A stretch of DNA of 60,035 nucleotides from Promethearchaeati archaeon (GTDB lineage Archaea; Asgardarchaeota; Heimdallarchaeia; JABLTI01), in assembly GCA_013166835.1 (NCBI GenBank), contig JABLTI010000004.1:1-60035 (forward strand), given 5' to 3'. Positions 7,977 through 15,520 of the stretch are shown here, one piece after another. Below the pieces are notes generated by a model. It was not told the origin of the DNA and ran no database searches. It worked only from the letters and a program-made list of their open reading frames with translations. Position 1 is the stretch's first letter. Every line of letters begins with the position of its first letter. The position numbers were made by a program, and so were the translations under genes.

Positions 7977-9704
7977 TTATAGAAACCATTTTCTACTGTC
8001 AAAATCATATAATTCTGAGTAGTCAATATACCTAAACACTTTGCTTTTCACTGAAAAAGTTTCACAAATTAATTCATTACTTTTTAAGAAATCCACTATT
8101 AATTCAGTAATTTTGTTGTTAAAATTTAGTCCAAAAACTAAGAAATAAACACCATCAAGAGTTACTAAACCAGGCATTAAGCCGAATATAGAAATTTCAT
8201 CAATAATTTTCGCATAATTATAATTTTCTTCTTTTGATTTTATTTTCAATATTAAAAGATCAGTGCCTGATGTTCCACTTAATGAAAAATTAAATCTAAA
8301 ATTACATAATTCCCTTTCTATTGTTTGATTTAGCAATTTATTCAGAAAATTAATTGTTTCTGAATAATTGTTGGGATCAATATTATTATCTCTGACAAAT
8401 TCATTCCATTTTGATTGACGGTGAGTTCCGAATAGGCCATATTTACTTATACTCTTAGAGAGTAAAAATGAAATTAATTTTAAAAGAGGTATATCTTTTC
8501 TTTCAAAATTCTCTTTTTCTTTGTTCAATATAAAATCAATATTCCAAAATGATATTTTTTTAACAGGAATTTCTTTATTTAACAGTTTTTTATAATTTTC
8601 AATAATTGGTCGAAATTTCGTATTTATAATTGCTGTTCTATAAAATCTATTTTTAGTTAGTTCTATCTCAAAAGAATTAAGTAATCTCTTTTCTTTCAAA
8701 TTTTCCAAGCTTTTAGCGATTCTTTCAGCTACCAAATGAGGGCAATTAAAAATTGTATAAATATAATAATAGTCATTATTTTGTCCTTCAAAAATTCTGT
8801 CAATATAATCAAAAGTAAGAAGTTTTTCAGAGACTGCATCTATATTATTCTTATTATCCTTTGTAAAACGTATTATAGATACATAAGTGTGTAAACCTAA
8901 TTTGAAGAAATTCTTCTCTAATCTCCAATTAGCTGAGAATTTCGATACAAGTTTTGCGATTTGTCTAGTAATAGTTGATTGATTTACATTTAGTTCTCTT
9001 GATAAATCAGATGTTGATGATTTAAAACCAAATTTTACTAGATTTAACAAGACTTCCATAGTATTTTTCTTTAAATAAATTGGAGCTGCAATTTCCTCAG
9101 GATCATTTGATATATAACGTCTTATATCATCAAGTGTCTCTTCTAAGTCTAATTCCTCTAATGGCGTTTCGCTTATAAAATTCATGTAGGTATTAAAAAG
9201 TAATTTATAGGAACTACCTTGCCTAATTACATCCGATAGAGAAACAATTTTAGAATAGATTTCTTTTTCCATTTCATCAAGATTTTCTTTCGGAAGCAAA
9301 AATCGACCTTGAATTGGCAAGAATTTTGTATCATGAGAACCATCAGGTTCCTTTAATTGTATATAACTCAAAGCTAAGAAATTCAGAATAAAACTCGTTA
9401 ATTGTGATAATTCACCAAATAAGATTTTTTCTTCTAAAAAGAAAGTAAAACATTCTCTTACTATCATAAACTCCCAAAAATAATTGCCAACAGTTTTGGG
9501 TTCTATTTCATTAATCCAATTACCAAAGACAATTTTATTCCTCTCTCTAACAACCCCGAAATTCTCATAATATTCAGGAGCATCACCAATTTCAAACTTA
9601 ATATCACTTGTTAATTTGGTAGACTCCCAACCAATATTTTCTTTTATATCTTCAAAGATGATCTGAATTTCTTCAAGAATATCTTTTGGTTTTTTTAGAC
9701 TCAA
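7977..9704 (-). CDS. Large helix-turn-helix protein between the two peptide genes
   Basis: 575 residues, no signal peptide or membrane segment. A winged-helix-like HTH lies near residues 210-250 (SDLSRELNVNQSTITRQIAK). It is followed by KLGLHTYVSIIRFTK and beta-alpha segments that resemble a degenerate Lrp/AsnC-type effector domain. A second copy of the same kind of unit may lie in the C-terminal half. The product of 42978-44462 has the same order of parts, so this is a family of large regulators. Start is TTG at 9704. It follows peptide gene 2 on the same strand by 99 bases and faces peptide gene 1. A peptide- or ligand-sensing transcription regulator is my inference; the target is unknown. 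Confidence 0.6.
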   Translation of the reverse strand: MSLKKPKDILEEIQIIFEDIKENIGWESTKLTSDIKFEIGDAPEYYENFGVVRERNKIVFGNWINEIEPKTVGNYFWEFMIVRECFTFFLEEKILFGELSQLTSFILNFLALSYIQLKEPDGSHDTKFLPIQGRFLLPKENLDEMEKEIYSKIVSLSDVIRQGSSYKLLFNTYMNFISETPLEELDLEETLDDIRRYISNDPEEIAAPIYLKKNTMEVLLNLVKFGFKSSTSDLSRELNVNQSTITRQIAKLVSKFSANWRLEKNFFKLGLHTYVSIIRFTKDNKNNIDAVSEKLLTFDYIDRIFEGQNNDYYYIYTIFNCPHLVAERIAKSLENLKEKRLLNSFEIELTKNRFYRTAIINTKFRPIIENYKKLLNKEIPVKKISFWNIDFILNKEKENFERKDIPLLKLISFLLSKSISKYGLFGTHRQSKWNEFVRDNNIDPNNYSETINFLNKLLNQTIERELCNFRFNFSLSGTSGTDLLILKIKSKEENYNYAKIIDEISIFGLMPGLVTLDGVYFLVFGLNFNNKITELIVDFLKSNELICETFSVKSKVFRYIDYSELYDFDSRKWFL

Positions 9705-9803
9705 ATTAATCTACATTATCAATTAAACAATGCAATTTTAAGCTTTCTTTTAAACGATAAAACAGCTAAGAAAAACAAAAAATAGGTGATAAGGATTAAT
9801 GCT

Positions 9804-9941
9804 TTATCCACCATCACTATTTGGATCGGGGCCAAAACCACCGTTTCCAGGAGCTATTGCTTGTTTAGCTGCTAGTCCACCAGCTAAGAGTGTTAGTAAA
9901 ACGAATGCTACTGCAACGATTTTTGAATTCATTTTTTTCAT
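9804..9941 (-). CDS. Small secreted pre-peptide, copy 2
   Basis: 45 residues with the same signal-like segment as copy 1 and a tail APGNGGFGPDPNSDGG. The first 65 bases of the gene and the preceding 26 match copy 1 perfectly. The 3' half differs by several synonymous changes (codons for I29, A30, P31, G32, G35, G37 and P40) as well as six amino-acid changes. It lies upstream of the HTH gene in the same direction and could be co-transcribed with it, and it is downstream of plsY. Confidence 0.75.
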   Translation of the reverse strand: MKKMNSKIVAVAFVLLTLLAGGLAAKQAIAPGNGGFGPDPNSDGG

Positions 9942-9967
9942 GTTTTTTGAGTCTCCGTTTAATAATT
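9877..9967 (-). repeat. Right arm of 91-bp perfect inverted repeat
   Basis: Reverse complement of 7787-7877. The two arms enclose the HTH gene and could pair or recombine, which would invert the segment between them. Confidence 0.95.
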
Positions 9968-10039
9968 ATAAGGAAAAGGACTATATTAGAATCTGAAAAG
10001 TGAAAAAAAGAAAATTAGGTTGATTTTGTCGTTAGAAAA

Positions 10040-10768
10040 TTACTCTGCTTCTTTTTCTATTCGTTCCGACTTGTCACCAAACTTCCGTTCTTCTTTTGCA
10101 AGTAATCGTTTGATATTATCTCGATGTCTGAATAAAATGAAAATTCCTGCTAGCAATCCACCAACCATTAAGGGTATACTTGTTATTATATCCAATCCCA
10201 TTATGTAACGTGTCTCCAGTAATATGAAGATTGGCAATGTTGGAGTGGTGACTATATTTGCTAAGGATGTGTATCTTGTTGTAAACACTACTGTAAACCA
10301 CACGATTGCTAATCCTGCAGCAGTTACTGGGACAAAACAAATGAATACTCCAGCAGTTGTAGCCATACCTTTACCACCTTTGAAACCTAACCACACTGGA
10401 TAGTTGTGTCCTAGCACAGACATTATTCCTGCTAATACTACCATTGCTTGAGGTAGAGGTTCTGTAAATCCTAACGTGTACACAAATCTTGGTCCTGCAG
10501 GCGGATTAATTACTACTAATCCCACTATTAATCTTGCAGCCCAAGCAACAACTCCTCCTTTTAGGACAATATCTCCGATAATCGTTAGTATTGCAGCTCG
10601 TTTGCCTAGTAAGCGATAAGCGTTCGAAAATCCAGTATTTCCACTCCCATGATCCCTAATATCTATCCCTTTCGTTATCTTTCCTAAAACCCATCCTGTT
10701 GGAAAGCTTCCAACTAAGTAACTACCTACAACTAGCAACACATATGTTGCCCAATCTGGAAATGCCAT
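10040..10768 (-). CDS. plsY: Acyl-phosphate:glycerol-3-phosphate acyltransferase PlsY
   Basis: PlsY is a polytopic membrane enzyme that transfers an acyl chain from acyl-phosphate to glycerol-3-phosphate, the first step of bacterial-type phospholipid synthesis. The family motifs are present: SGNTGFSNAYR near residues 41-52 (usually SGN.GATN..R) and GHNYPVWLGFKGGKG near 118-132, plus several membrane helices. At 242 residues it is slightly longer than the usual 200, with a charged C-terminal tail. It is preceded by AGGAAG and lies 67 bases after degV, itself downstream of a fakA-like gene. That neighbourhood supplies acyl-phosphate in bacteria. Membrane lipids of archaea are normally ether-linked isoprenoids, so this is a notable gene to find. 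Confidence 0.88.
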   Translation of the reverse strand: MAFPDWATYVLLVVGSYLVGSFPTGWVLGKITKGIDIRDHGSGNTGFSNAYRLLGKRAAILTIIGDIVLKGGVVAWAARLIVGLVVINPPAGPRFVYTLGFTEPLPQAMVVLAGIMSVLGHNYPVWLGFKGGKGMATTAGVFICFVPVTAAGLAIVWFTVVFTTRYTSLANIVTTPTLPIFILLETRYIMGLDIITSIPLMVGGLLAGIFILFRHRDNIKRLLAKEERKFGDKSERIEKEAE

Positions 10769-10835
10769 TTTTATTACTACTTCCTGTTTTCATCTACTTT
10801 TGTATTGTTTCTTAAAAGAGTTCTTATTATACGCA

Positions 10836-11684
10836 CTACTTTTTCATATAAGTGAAGAATAGTGATCCTGGACCTAAATGTGCTCCTACTACTGGTCCTA
10901 CTAATCCAGTATATTGCGGTTTGCACCCGAATGTTTCTTCTAATCGAATTTTGAACTGATTCGTTACATCTGGCATGTCACCATGTGTGAGAGCAACTAA
11001 TGATGTCGCATCTAACCCTTCCACTTTCATTTGTTCGATTATCCAATCCATTGCTCCCTCTCGACCTGGCACTGTTGCTAAACTATCTGTTTCTCCTTCA
11101 GTTACAGTTAATATTGGTACTCTTCCTAGTAATTGTCCAACTAATCCCCTTGCTCTCCCGATTCTTCCTCCCCTCACCAAGTATCTCAATGTGCTTGGGA
11201 ACCCAAGTACTACTACTTTTTCAATTGCTTCGTCTATGATTGCACAGACTTCATCAATATTCTTCCCTTCATTTACGGCCCAAGCAGCTTTTAATATTAT
11301 AAGTCCAAGTGAAGCTCCAGTTGTCAAGGAATCATACACTCGAATATCCATATGTGGGAGCATGCTTCTCGCTTGTTTTGCTGACTCAATTGTTAAACTC
11401 ATTAAACGAGAAATATGTATGGATATAATTGTCTCAGCTTCGTCTGCAGCATCCTCATATGCTTCAAAAAACAAAGCAGGTGAAGGAGGATTTGTTGATG
11501 GAGTATCCTTCAGTTTTGGCATTTTATCATAAAATTCTTCAGGTGTCAGATCTATTCCTGCAGTAAAGGTCTCATCATCCATATAAACCTTCAATGGAAC
11601 TACAATAATACCTAATGCTTCTATTACCTCATCTGGTAAATCGCAGGTACTATCTGATACAATTTTAACTTTTTTTAGAGACAT
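10836..11684 (-). CDS. DegV family fatty acid-binding protein (FakB-like)
   Basis: DegV/FakB proteins hold a fatty acid in a deep pocket and present it to the kinase FakA. The sequence has the DegV signatures SDSTCDLP at the N-terminus, TPSTNPPSP near residue 60, VYDSLTTGA, and TLRYLVRGGRIGRA in the second lobe. 282 residues is typical. The usual SGT motif that contacts the carboxylate is replaced by SRLMSL, so lipid-binding detail may differ. It lies between the FakA-like gene (115-base gap) and plsY (67-base gap) on the same strand, which supports a fatty-acid role. Confidence 0.85.
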   Translation of the reverse strand: MSLKKVKIVSDSTCDLPDEVIEALGIIVVPLKVYMDDETFTAGIDLTPEEFYDKMPKLKDTPSTNPPSPALFFEAYEDAADEAETIISIHISRLMSLTIESAKQARSMLPHMDIRVYDSLTTGASLGLIILKAAWAVNEGKNIDEVCAIIDEAIEKVVVLGFPSTLRYLVRGGRIGRARGLVGQLLGRVPILTVTEGETDSLATVPGREGAMDWIIEQMKVEGLDATSLVALTHGDMPDVTNQFKIRLEETFGCKPQYTGLVGPVVGAHLGPGSLFFTYMKK

Positions 11685-11799
11685 TTATTATCTTATTCCA
11701 TTAAAGTCTGCAGCTTTAGCACTTATCCTCGAATAAAAGTTTTTAGTTAAAAAAAGGTATTATTTCCACCCAATTTCTTGGGGGAAATTAGATTTTAAA

Positions 11800-12741
11800 T
11801 TAGCTTGCTTCTTCTACGAACAAGAATTCTCTGTGTTGTTTTGTCATATCATCGATTTTAAGTCGAGATATTGCGCCGTGTTGTTTGCATTGCTTTATGA
11901 CTGCTTTTGGATCATTTGTGTGTATGTGAACTCTTATCATATCATCATTCTTTGCTACAACAAGTGATCCGCCCATTTTTCCTAGAAATTCTCTTGCGAA
12001 TTCAGCTGTCACATCTACTGATTCTATGATAAATTCAGTACAGAATTGGAATTCATCATCTTCTTCAGTGTCTTGTACTATTGCTTCAACTTCGACTGCT
12101 TCGCCAACATCATCGATGTCTTCATTCTTGTAGGCTTTTATCCATCCTTCCATTATGTAGACGAATCCTTGACCTCCAGCATCTACTACTCCTGCTTTTT
12201 TGAGCACAGGTAATAGCTCTGGTGTTTTCTCAAGGGTTCCTTGTGCTGCATCAAATGAAGTATCAAGCATTTCGATAAAACTTGAACCATTTTTTGCAGC
12301 CAAATTAGCTGCTTCAGCAGATTTTCTAATAACAGTTAGGATAGTTCCTTCTTGCGGATTAAGTACCGCTTCATATGCTTTTGCTGCTCCATCAACAAAA
12401 GCTTGTGAGAATTCGTTTGGTCCTATGTCCTCAAAATTATTCAAAGAACTGCTAAAACCACCAAAAAACTGTGATAATATAACGCCTGAATTACCGGTTG
12501 CTCCCATAAATGATCCCCGAGCAATTAGTTGAGCTGTTTCTTTTGCAGAGGAAGAATTATTATTTTCTAGTTCTTCAATGATTGCTTCAACTGTTAGATA
12601 CATATTTGCTCCGGTATCACCATCAGCAACTGGAAAAACATTTATTGCATTTAAGTGTCTACGATACTTTTTCAGTAGATTTGCAGAAGCTTGCATCATG
12701 TTATTTAATAATTTACCACTAAATAATTGGAGTGTTGCCAT
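11800..12741 (-). CDS. DhaL-domain fatty acid kinase, FakA-like, short form
   Basis: The N-terminal DhaL/DAK2 kinase domain has the nucleotide/metal motif VADGDTGANM and GATGNSGVILSQ. A second domain starts at FCTEF and contains LGKMGGSLVVAKNDDMIRVHIHTNDP, matching the middle domain of bacterial FakA (YloV). The frame stops soon after, at about 313 residues, so the third, C-terminal domain of the usual ~550-residue FakA is absent. FakA phosphorylates fatty acid bound to FakB to give acyl-phosphate. The open frame extends to 12789, but ATG 12741 follows AGGAGA by nine bases and gives the natural MATLQLFSGK start. First gene of the fakA-degV-plsY cluster. Confidence 0.82.
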   Translation of the reverse strand: MATLQLFSGKLLNNMMQASANLLKKYRRHLNAINVFPVADGDTGANMYLTVEAIIEELENNNSSSAKETAQLIARGSFMGATGNSGVILSQFFGGFSSSLNNFEDIGPNEFSQAFVDGAAKAYEAVLNPQEGTILTVIRKSAEAANLAAKNGSSFIEMLDTSFDAAQGTLEKTPELLPVLKKAGVVDAGGQGFVYIMEGWIKAYKNEDIDDVGEAVEVEAIVQDTEEDDEFQFCTEFIIESVDVTAEFAREFLGKMGGSLVVAKNDDMIRVHIHTNDPKAVIKQCKQHGAISRLKIDDMTKQHREFLFVEEAS

Positions 12742-13170
12742 TTTTTTATTTCTCCTGTTAATTTTTAATAAAAGACTGTTTTTAACCAACTACTAAGGAT
12801 TATTTAACTATGTCGAATTTAAACATTTCTTTTACGACTAAAAAATACTACGAAAGCGCACTAATTACCGCGAAATTCGTATACCTATAAGCGAAGTAAG
12901 ACGTAATTACAGCAAATTGGAGCATCAAAGTGCGAATATCGCTAAAAATTATGCGATAAATTTTGTTTTATATCTTCTTTTTTATTAATGAAAAACAATA
13001 ACATATTATTTGTTTACTGAATTTTTAAGACAAATTATGAATAAATGAAACATATTTAGTTTTAATTAAAGATTTGTTTGTGGTTCATTTAGAAAATGAC
13101 TTTGAAAGTGGAGCATATTATGAAAATTTTAACAAATCTTTTGAATTAAATTCATAGATAATGTGTTATT
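12742..13170. other. Intergenic region before endonuclease IV gene
   Basis: This 430-base divergent region must hold promoters for the fak operon (minus) and the nfo gene (plus). A patch at about 12845-12955 is less AT-rich than its surroundings, but I see no tRNA, no clear hairpin-plus-T terminator and no open frame in it. Confidence 0.5.
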
Positions 13171-14016
13171 ATGAAATTTGGTGCTCATGTCTCTATTGCA
13201 GGATCTATTGAATTATCAATAAAGAGAGCAATGGTTATTGGATGTGATACCTTTCAAATTTTTACTCGTAATCCCAGAAGTTGGATCGCAAAAGAGCTAA
13301 CTGAAGATGTGATATCAAAATTCAGGAATAGTATTTTGGAATCTAATTTGTGGCCTATATACGCTCATATGCCTTATTTACCAAATATTGCTAGTCCTGA
13401 AACAGAAATGTGGAATAAATCAATTTTCCACTTAAAAGAAGAGCTTGTGAGATGCGATTCTCTAAAAATTCCATACATTATAATGCATCTTGGTAGTCTA
13501 AAAGGAGCAAAAAAAGAAAAAGGAATTTCAAACATTATTAAAGCATTAAACAAAGTATTCAAAAATTATAGAGGAAAATGTGTGATACTTCTTGAGAATA
13601 CTACAGGAAAAGATGGCAGCCTTGGTTCAAGCATTGAAGATATTTGTGATATTATTTCTAGGATAAAAAAACAAGAGAAAATAGGTTTTTGCTTAGATAC
13701 TTGTCATGCTTTTGCTTCAGGATATGACCTTAGAAAGTCAGAAGTCATTACTGAAATTCTAAATGGTATTGATGAGTGTGTTGGTTTAAACAAGCTTTTA
13801 TCAATTCACTGTAATGATTCAAAATTTGATTTAGGATCAGGAAGAGATAGACATGAACATATTGGTTTAGGAAGTATTGGAGAAACAGGCTTTAAAGCTC
13901 TTTTGGGGGACAAAAGACTAAGAAAAGTTCCTTTTGTATGTGAAACACCAGTTGATGAAAGACGAGATGATAAAGGAAACATAGAGTATCTCAGACAATT
14001 GCTTAAGAAAATTTAA
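13171..14016 (+). CDS. nfo: Endonuclease IV (AP endonuclease)
   Basis: Endonuclease IV cuts DNA 5' of abasic sites in base excision repair, using three zinc ions in a TIM barrel. The start MKFGAHVSIAGSIELSIKRA is the family signature, followed by FQIFTRNPRSW. The metal-binding segments are visible as HLGS, LLENTTGKDGS, CLDTCHAFASGYD, HCNDSK and GSGRDRHEHIGLG. 281 residues is full length. It is a single plus-strand gene whose end converges with the folliculin-like gene 17 bases away. Confidence 0.95.
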   Translation: MKFGAHVSIAGSIELSIKRAMVIGCDTFQIFTRNPRSWIAKELTEDVISKFRNSILESNLWPIYAHMPYLPNIASPETEMWNKSIFHLKEELVRCDSLKIPYIIMHLGSLKGAKKEKGISNIIKALNKVFKNYRGKCVILLENTTGKDGSLGSSIEDICDIISRIKKQEKIGFCLDTCHAFASGYDLRKSEVITEILNGIDECVGLNKLLSIHCNDSKFDLGSGRDRHEHIGLGSIGETGFKALLGDKRLRKVPFVCETPVDERRDDKGNIEYLRQLLKKI

Positions 14017-14032
14017 ACCCATCATTATTAGC

Positions 14033-15175
14033 TTATGCGAAAACATCATATGTACTGGCTTCTCTAGCAATGATTGGCGCCAAATAATCGATTTTCTTAG
14101 TAAATATTGGATTCATGCTTTTCGCTATTGTTACGATAATGCCCATTTTTTCACTATTAAACATAGGTGCAACGGTGCTAATATCACCTTTTGAGACTTC
14201 TTTTCTCATTGCTAATTCCGCTAAAATACTTGCACTTGTTATAATCTCGCTGATTTTGTCATTTACTTTCTGTACAACTGCACTTTCATCAATACCACGT
14301 AGGCTTGCTAAGAGGTTTTTACAGAATTTGCTTTGTTCTCCACCTGTAACCTTACCTTTTATAAGATCAACAATAACTGCATCGTCATATGCTTTTGCTA
14401 TGTTTCTTTTGGTACCGATTAAATCAGCTTCGACAATTTGGTTGGTCCAAAAAACTTTCTTCAAGTCTTTATGTGGAGCAAATATCTCAAGACTAGCTAT
14501 TGCAATTTCCGTCATAACTTCGTCACCAGTAACGACAACAGGTCGACCCATCAGAATTGCCAAAATCGCTTTATCTAAATCTTTCTTTATTACTTTATTT
14601 AGAAATTGCATACTACCCTTTGTTTTTGATTTTGTGATGGTAATTTTTCTTGCTGCATAAAATTCTTCAATTTCCACTTTATATGATTGAACATCTAGAA
14701 GATCATCAATTTTTTGTTTAACTAAATTTGGCATTGATTTTCCAAAAACGTATCTTTCTCTTACTAAATTACTAACTCGTTTGCATTGTGTTGATAAAAA
14801 TGGTGCTAAACGATACATTTGCAGTTGTTCTTTTGCGTCCATTAATATAATCAAAGAGCATGACCTCTGACCACCTCTTAATTTTGGGGCAGGTATCGTA
14901 AAGAAATAAGAAAAAGCAATTTTTTCCTGTTTACTAAAAGGTATTATAGATTCACCACAAAGTTCACTTTTATTATCTGTGTGTAGAGATAAGGAACCAA
15001 TCATTACCTTAACAGCTATTTCGCCTGCAGAATGATCATCCAAATGCTTGTGATAAGCGCTTATTGGTCCTATTGCATCATCAAATGTTGCAAAACACAC
15101 TGAGATTGAATTATTTTGTTGCAATTTATCATTACCACTTTTATTCAATTCAAGAAGTTGTGGATTAAATGTCAT
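14033..15175 (-). CDS. Folliculin-like longin/DENN-domain protein
   Basis: 380 residues. Residues about 25-150 read as a longin domain, with FSYFFTIPAPKLRGGQRSCS continuing into LIILMD. This aligns by eye with the folliculin segment FSYVFFIKDSLARGFQRWYS and the MMD that follows. The C-terminal half has AILMGRPVVVTGDEVMTEIA, then LEIFAP, ADLIGT and DAVIVDLIKG. These match in order the folliculin DENN motifs [32 protein letters not shown] and FAVIVEVH. In eukaryotes folliculin is a GTPase-activating protein for Rag GTPases. Here the role is unknown; a link to small GTPases is inference. It overlaps the upstream 94-residue gene by four bases, so the two are translationally coupled. Confidence 0.65.
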   Translation of the reverse strand: MTFNPQLLELNKSGNDKLQQNNSISVCFATFDDAIGPISAYHKHLDDHSAGEIAVKVMIGSLSLHTDNKSELCGESIIPFSKQEKIAFSYFFTIPAPKLRGGQRSCSLIILMDAKEQLQMYRLAPFLSTQCKRVSNLVRERYVFGKSMPNLVKQKIDDLLDVQSYKVEIEEFYAARKITITKSKTKGSMQFLNKVIKKDLDKAILAILMGRPVVVTGDEVMTEIAIASLEIFAPHKDLKKVFWTNQIVEADLIGTKRNIAKAYDDAVIVDLIKGKVTGGEQSKFCKNLLASLRGIDESAVVQKVNDKISEIITSASILAELAMRKEVSKGDISTVAPMFNSEKMGIIVTIAKSMNPIFTKKIDYLAPIIAREASTYDVFA

Positions 15176-15456
15176 TGAACTTCACCCTTATTTTTTGAAT
15201 TGTATAAACATATTATTGAAGTCAAAGACCTACCGGAAAGATGCCTGCCTTTCATTTTTTGACAATATTGACAATTTTCGCAGTTTGAAACAATTATTCC
15301 ATCTTTTGTTAAGGGGCATAGAATTTCATTGTATTTGTTTGATTTTTCCAATGTTTTTTTGGTAATCTCTTTTTTTCTTAATTCAGAAAAATTCTCTATG
15401 TTATGCATCAACTTCTTACATTCCCAAATATGTTTACGATTGATATTACCACTCAC
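15172..15456 (-). CDS. Small cysteine-containing protein coupled to the folliculin-like gene
   Basis: 94 residues, lysine-rich in the first half. The second half has C..LTKDG followed by CENCQYC, a possible metal-binding cluster, then a basic segment. Its TGA overlaps the ATG of the next gene (14033-15175), a strong sign of joint translation. No family recognised. The partner relationship suggests it may bind or regulate the folliculin-like protein, but that is inference. Confidence 0.55.
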   Translation of the reverse strand: MSGNINRKHIWECKKLMHNIENFSELRKKEITKKTLEKSNKYNEILCPLTKDGIIVSNCENCQYCQKMKGRHLSGRSLTSIICLYNSKNKGEVQ

Positions 15457-15520
15457 AAATTATTTGAGATTTGAATTTAAAAACCCAAAGTTTTCACTTA
15501 GGAAAGCATAACTATGTAAC

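Noticed and set aside
7787..9967. Insertion sequence with terminal inverted repeats
   Set aside because: The repeat arms are coding (signal peptide genes) plus leader, the enclosed protein has no transposase motifs, and no target-site duplication is seen.
9799..9996. 65-residue plus-strand open frame
   Set aside because: It is antisense to peptide gene 2, whose reading is supported by the second copy.
10975..11532. 185-residue plus-strand open frame opposite degV
   Set aside because: Antisense to a conserved gene; composition reflects the complementary strand.
12845..12955. Possible small RNA in the gap before nfo
   Set aside because: Slightly less AT-rich but no convincing stems, tRNA arms or terminator.
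14115..14660. 181-residue plus-strand open frame opposite the folliculin-like gene
   Set aside because: Antisense; the minus-strand frame has clear family motifs and a coupled upstream gene.
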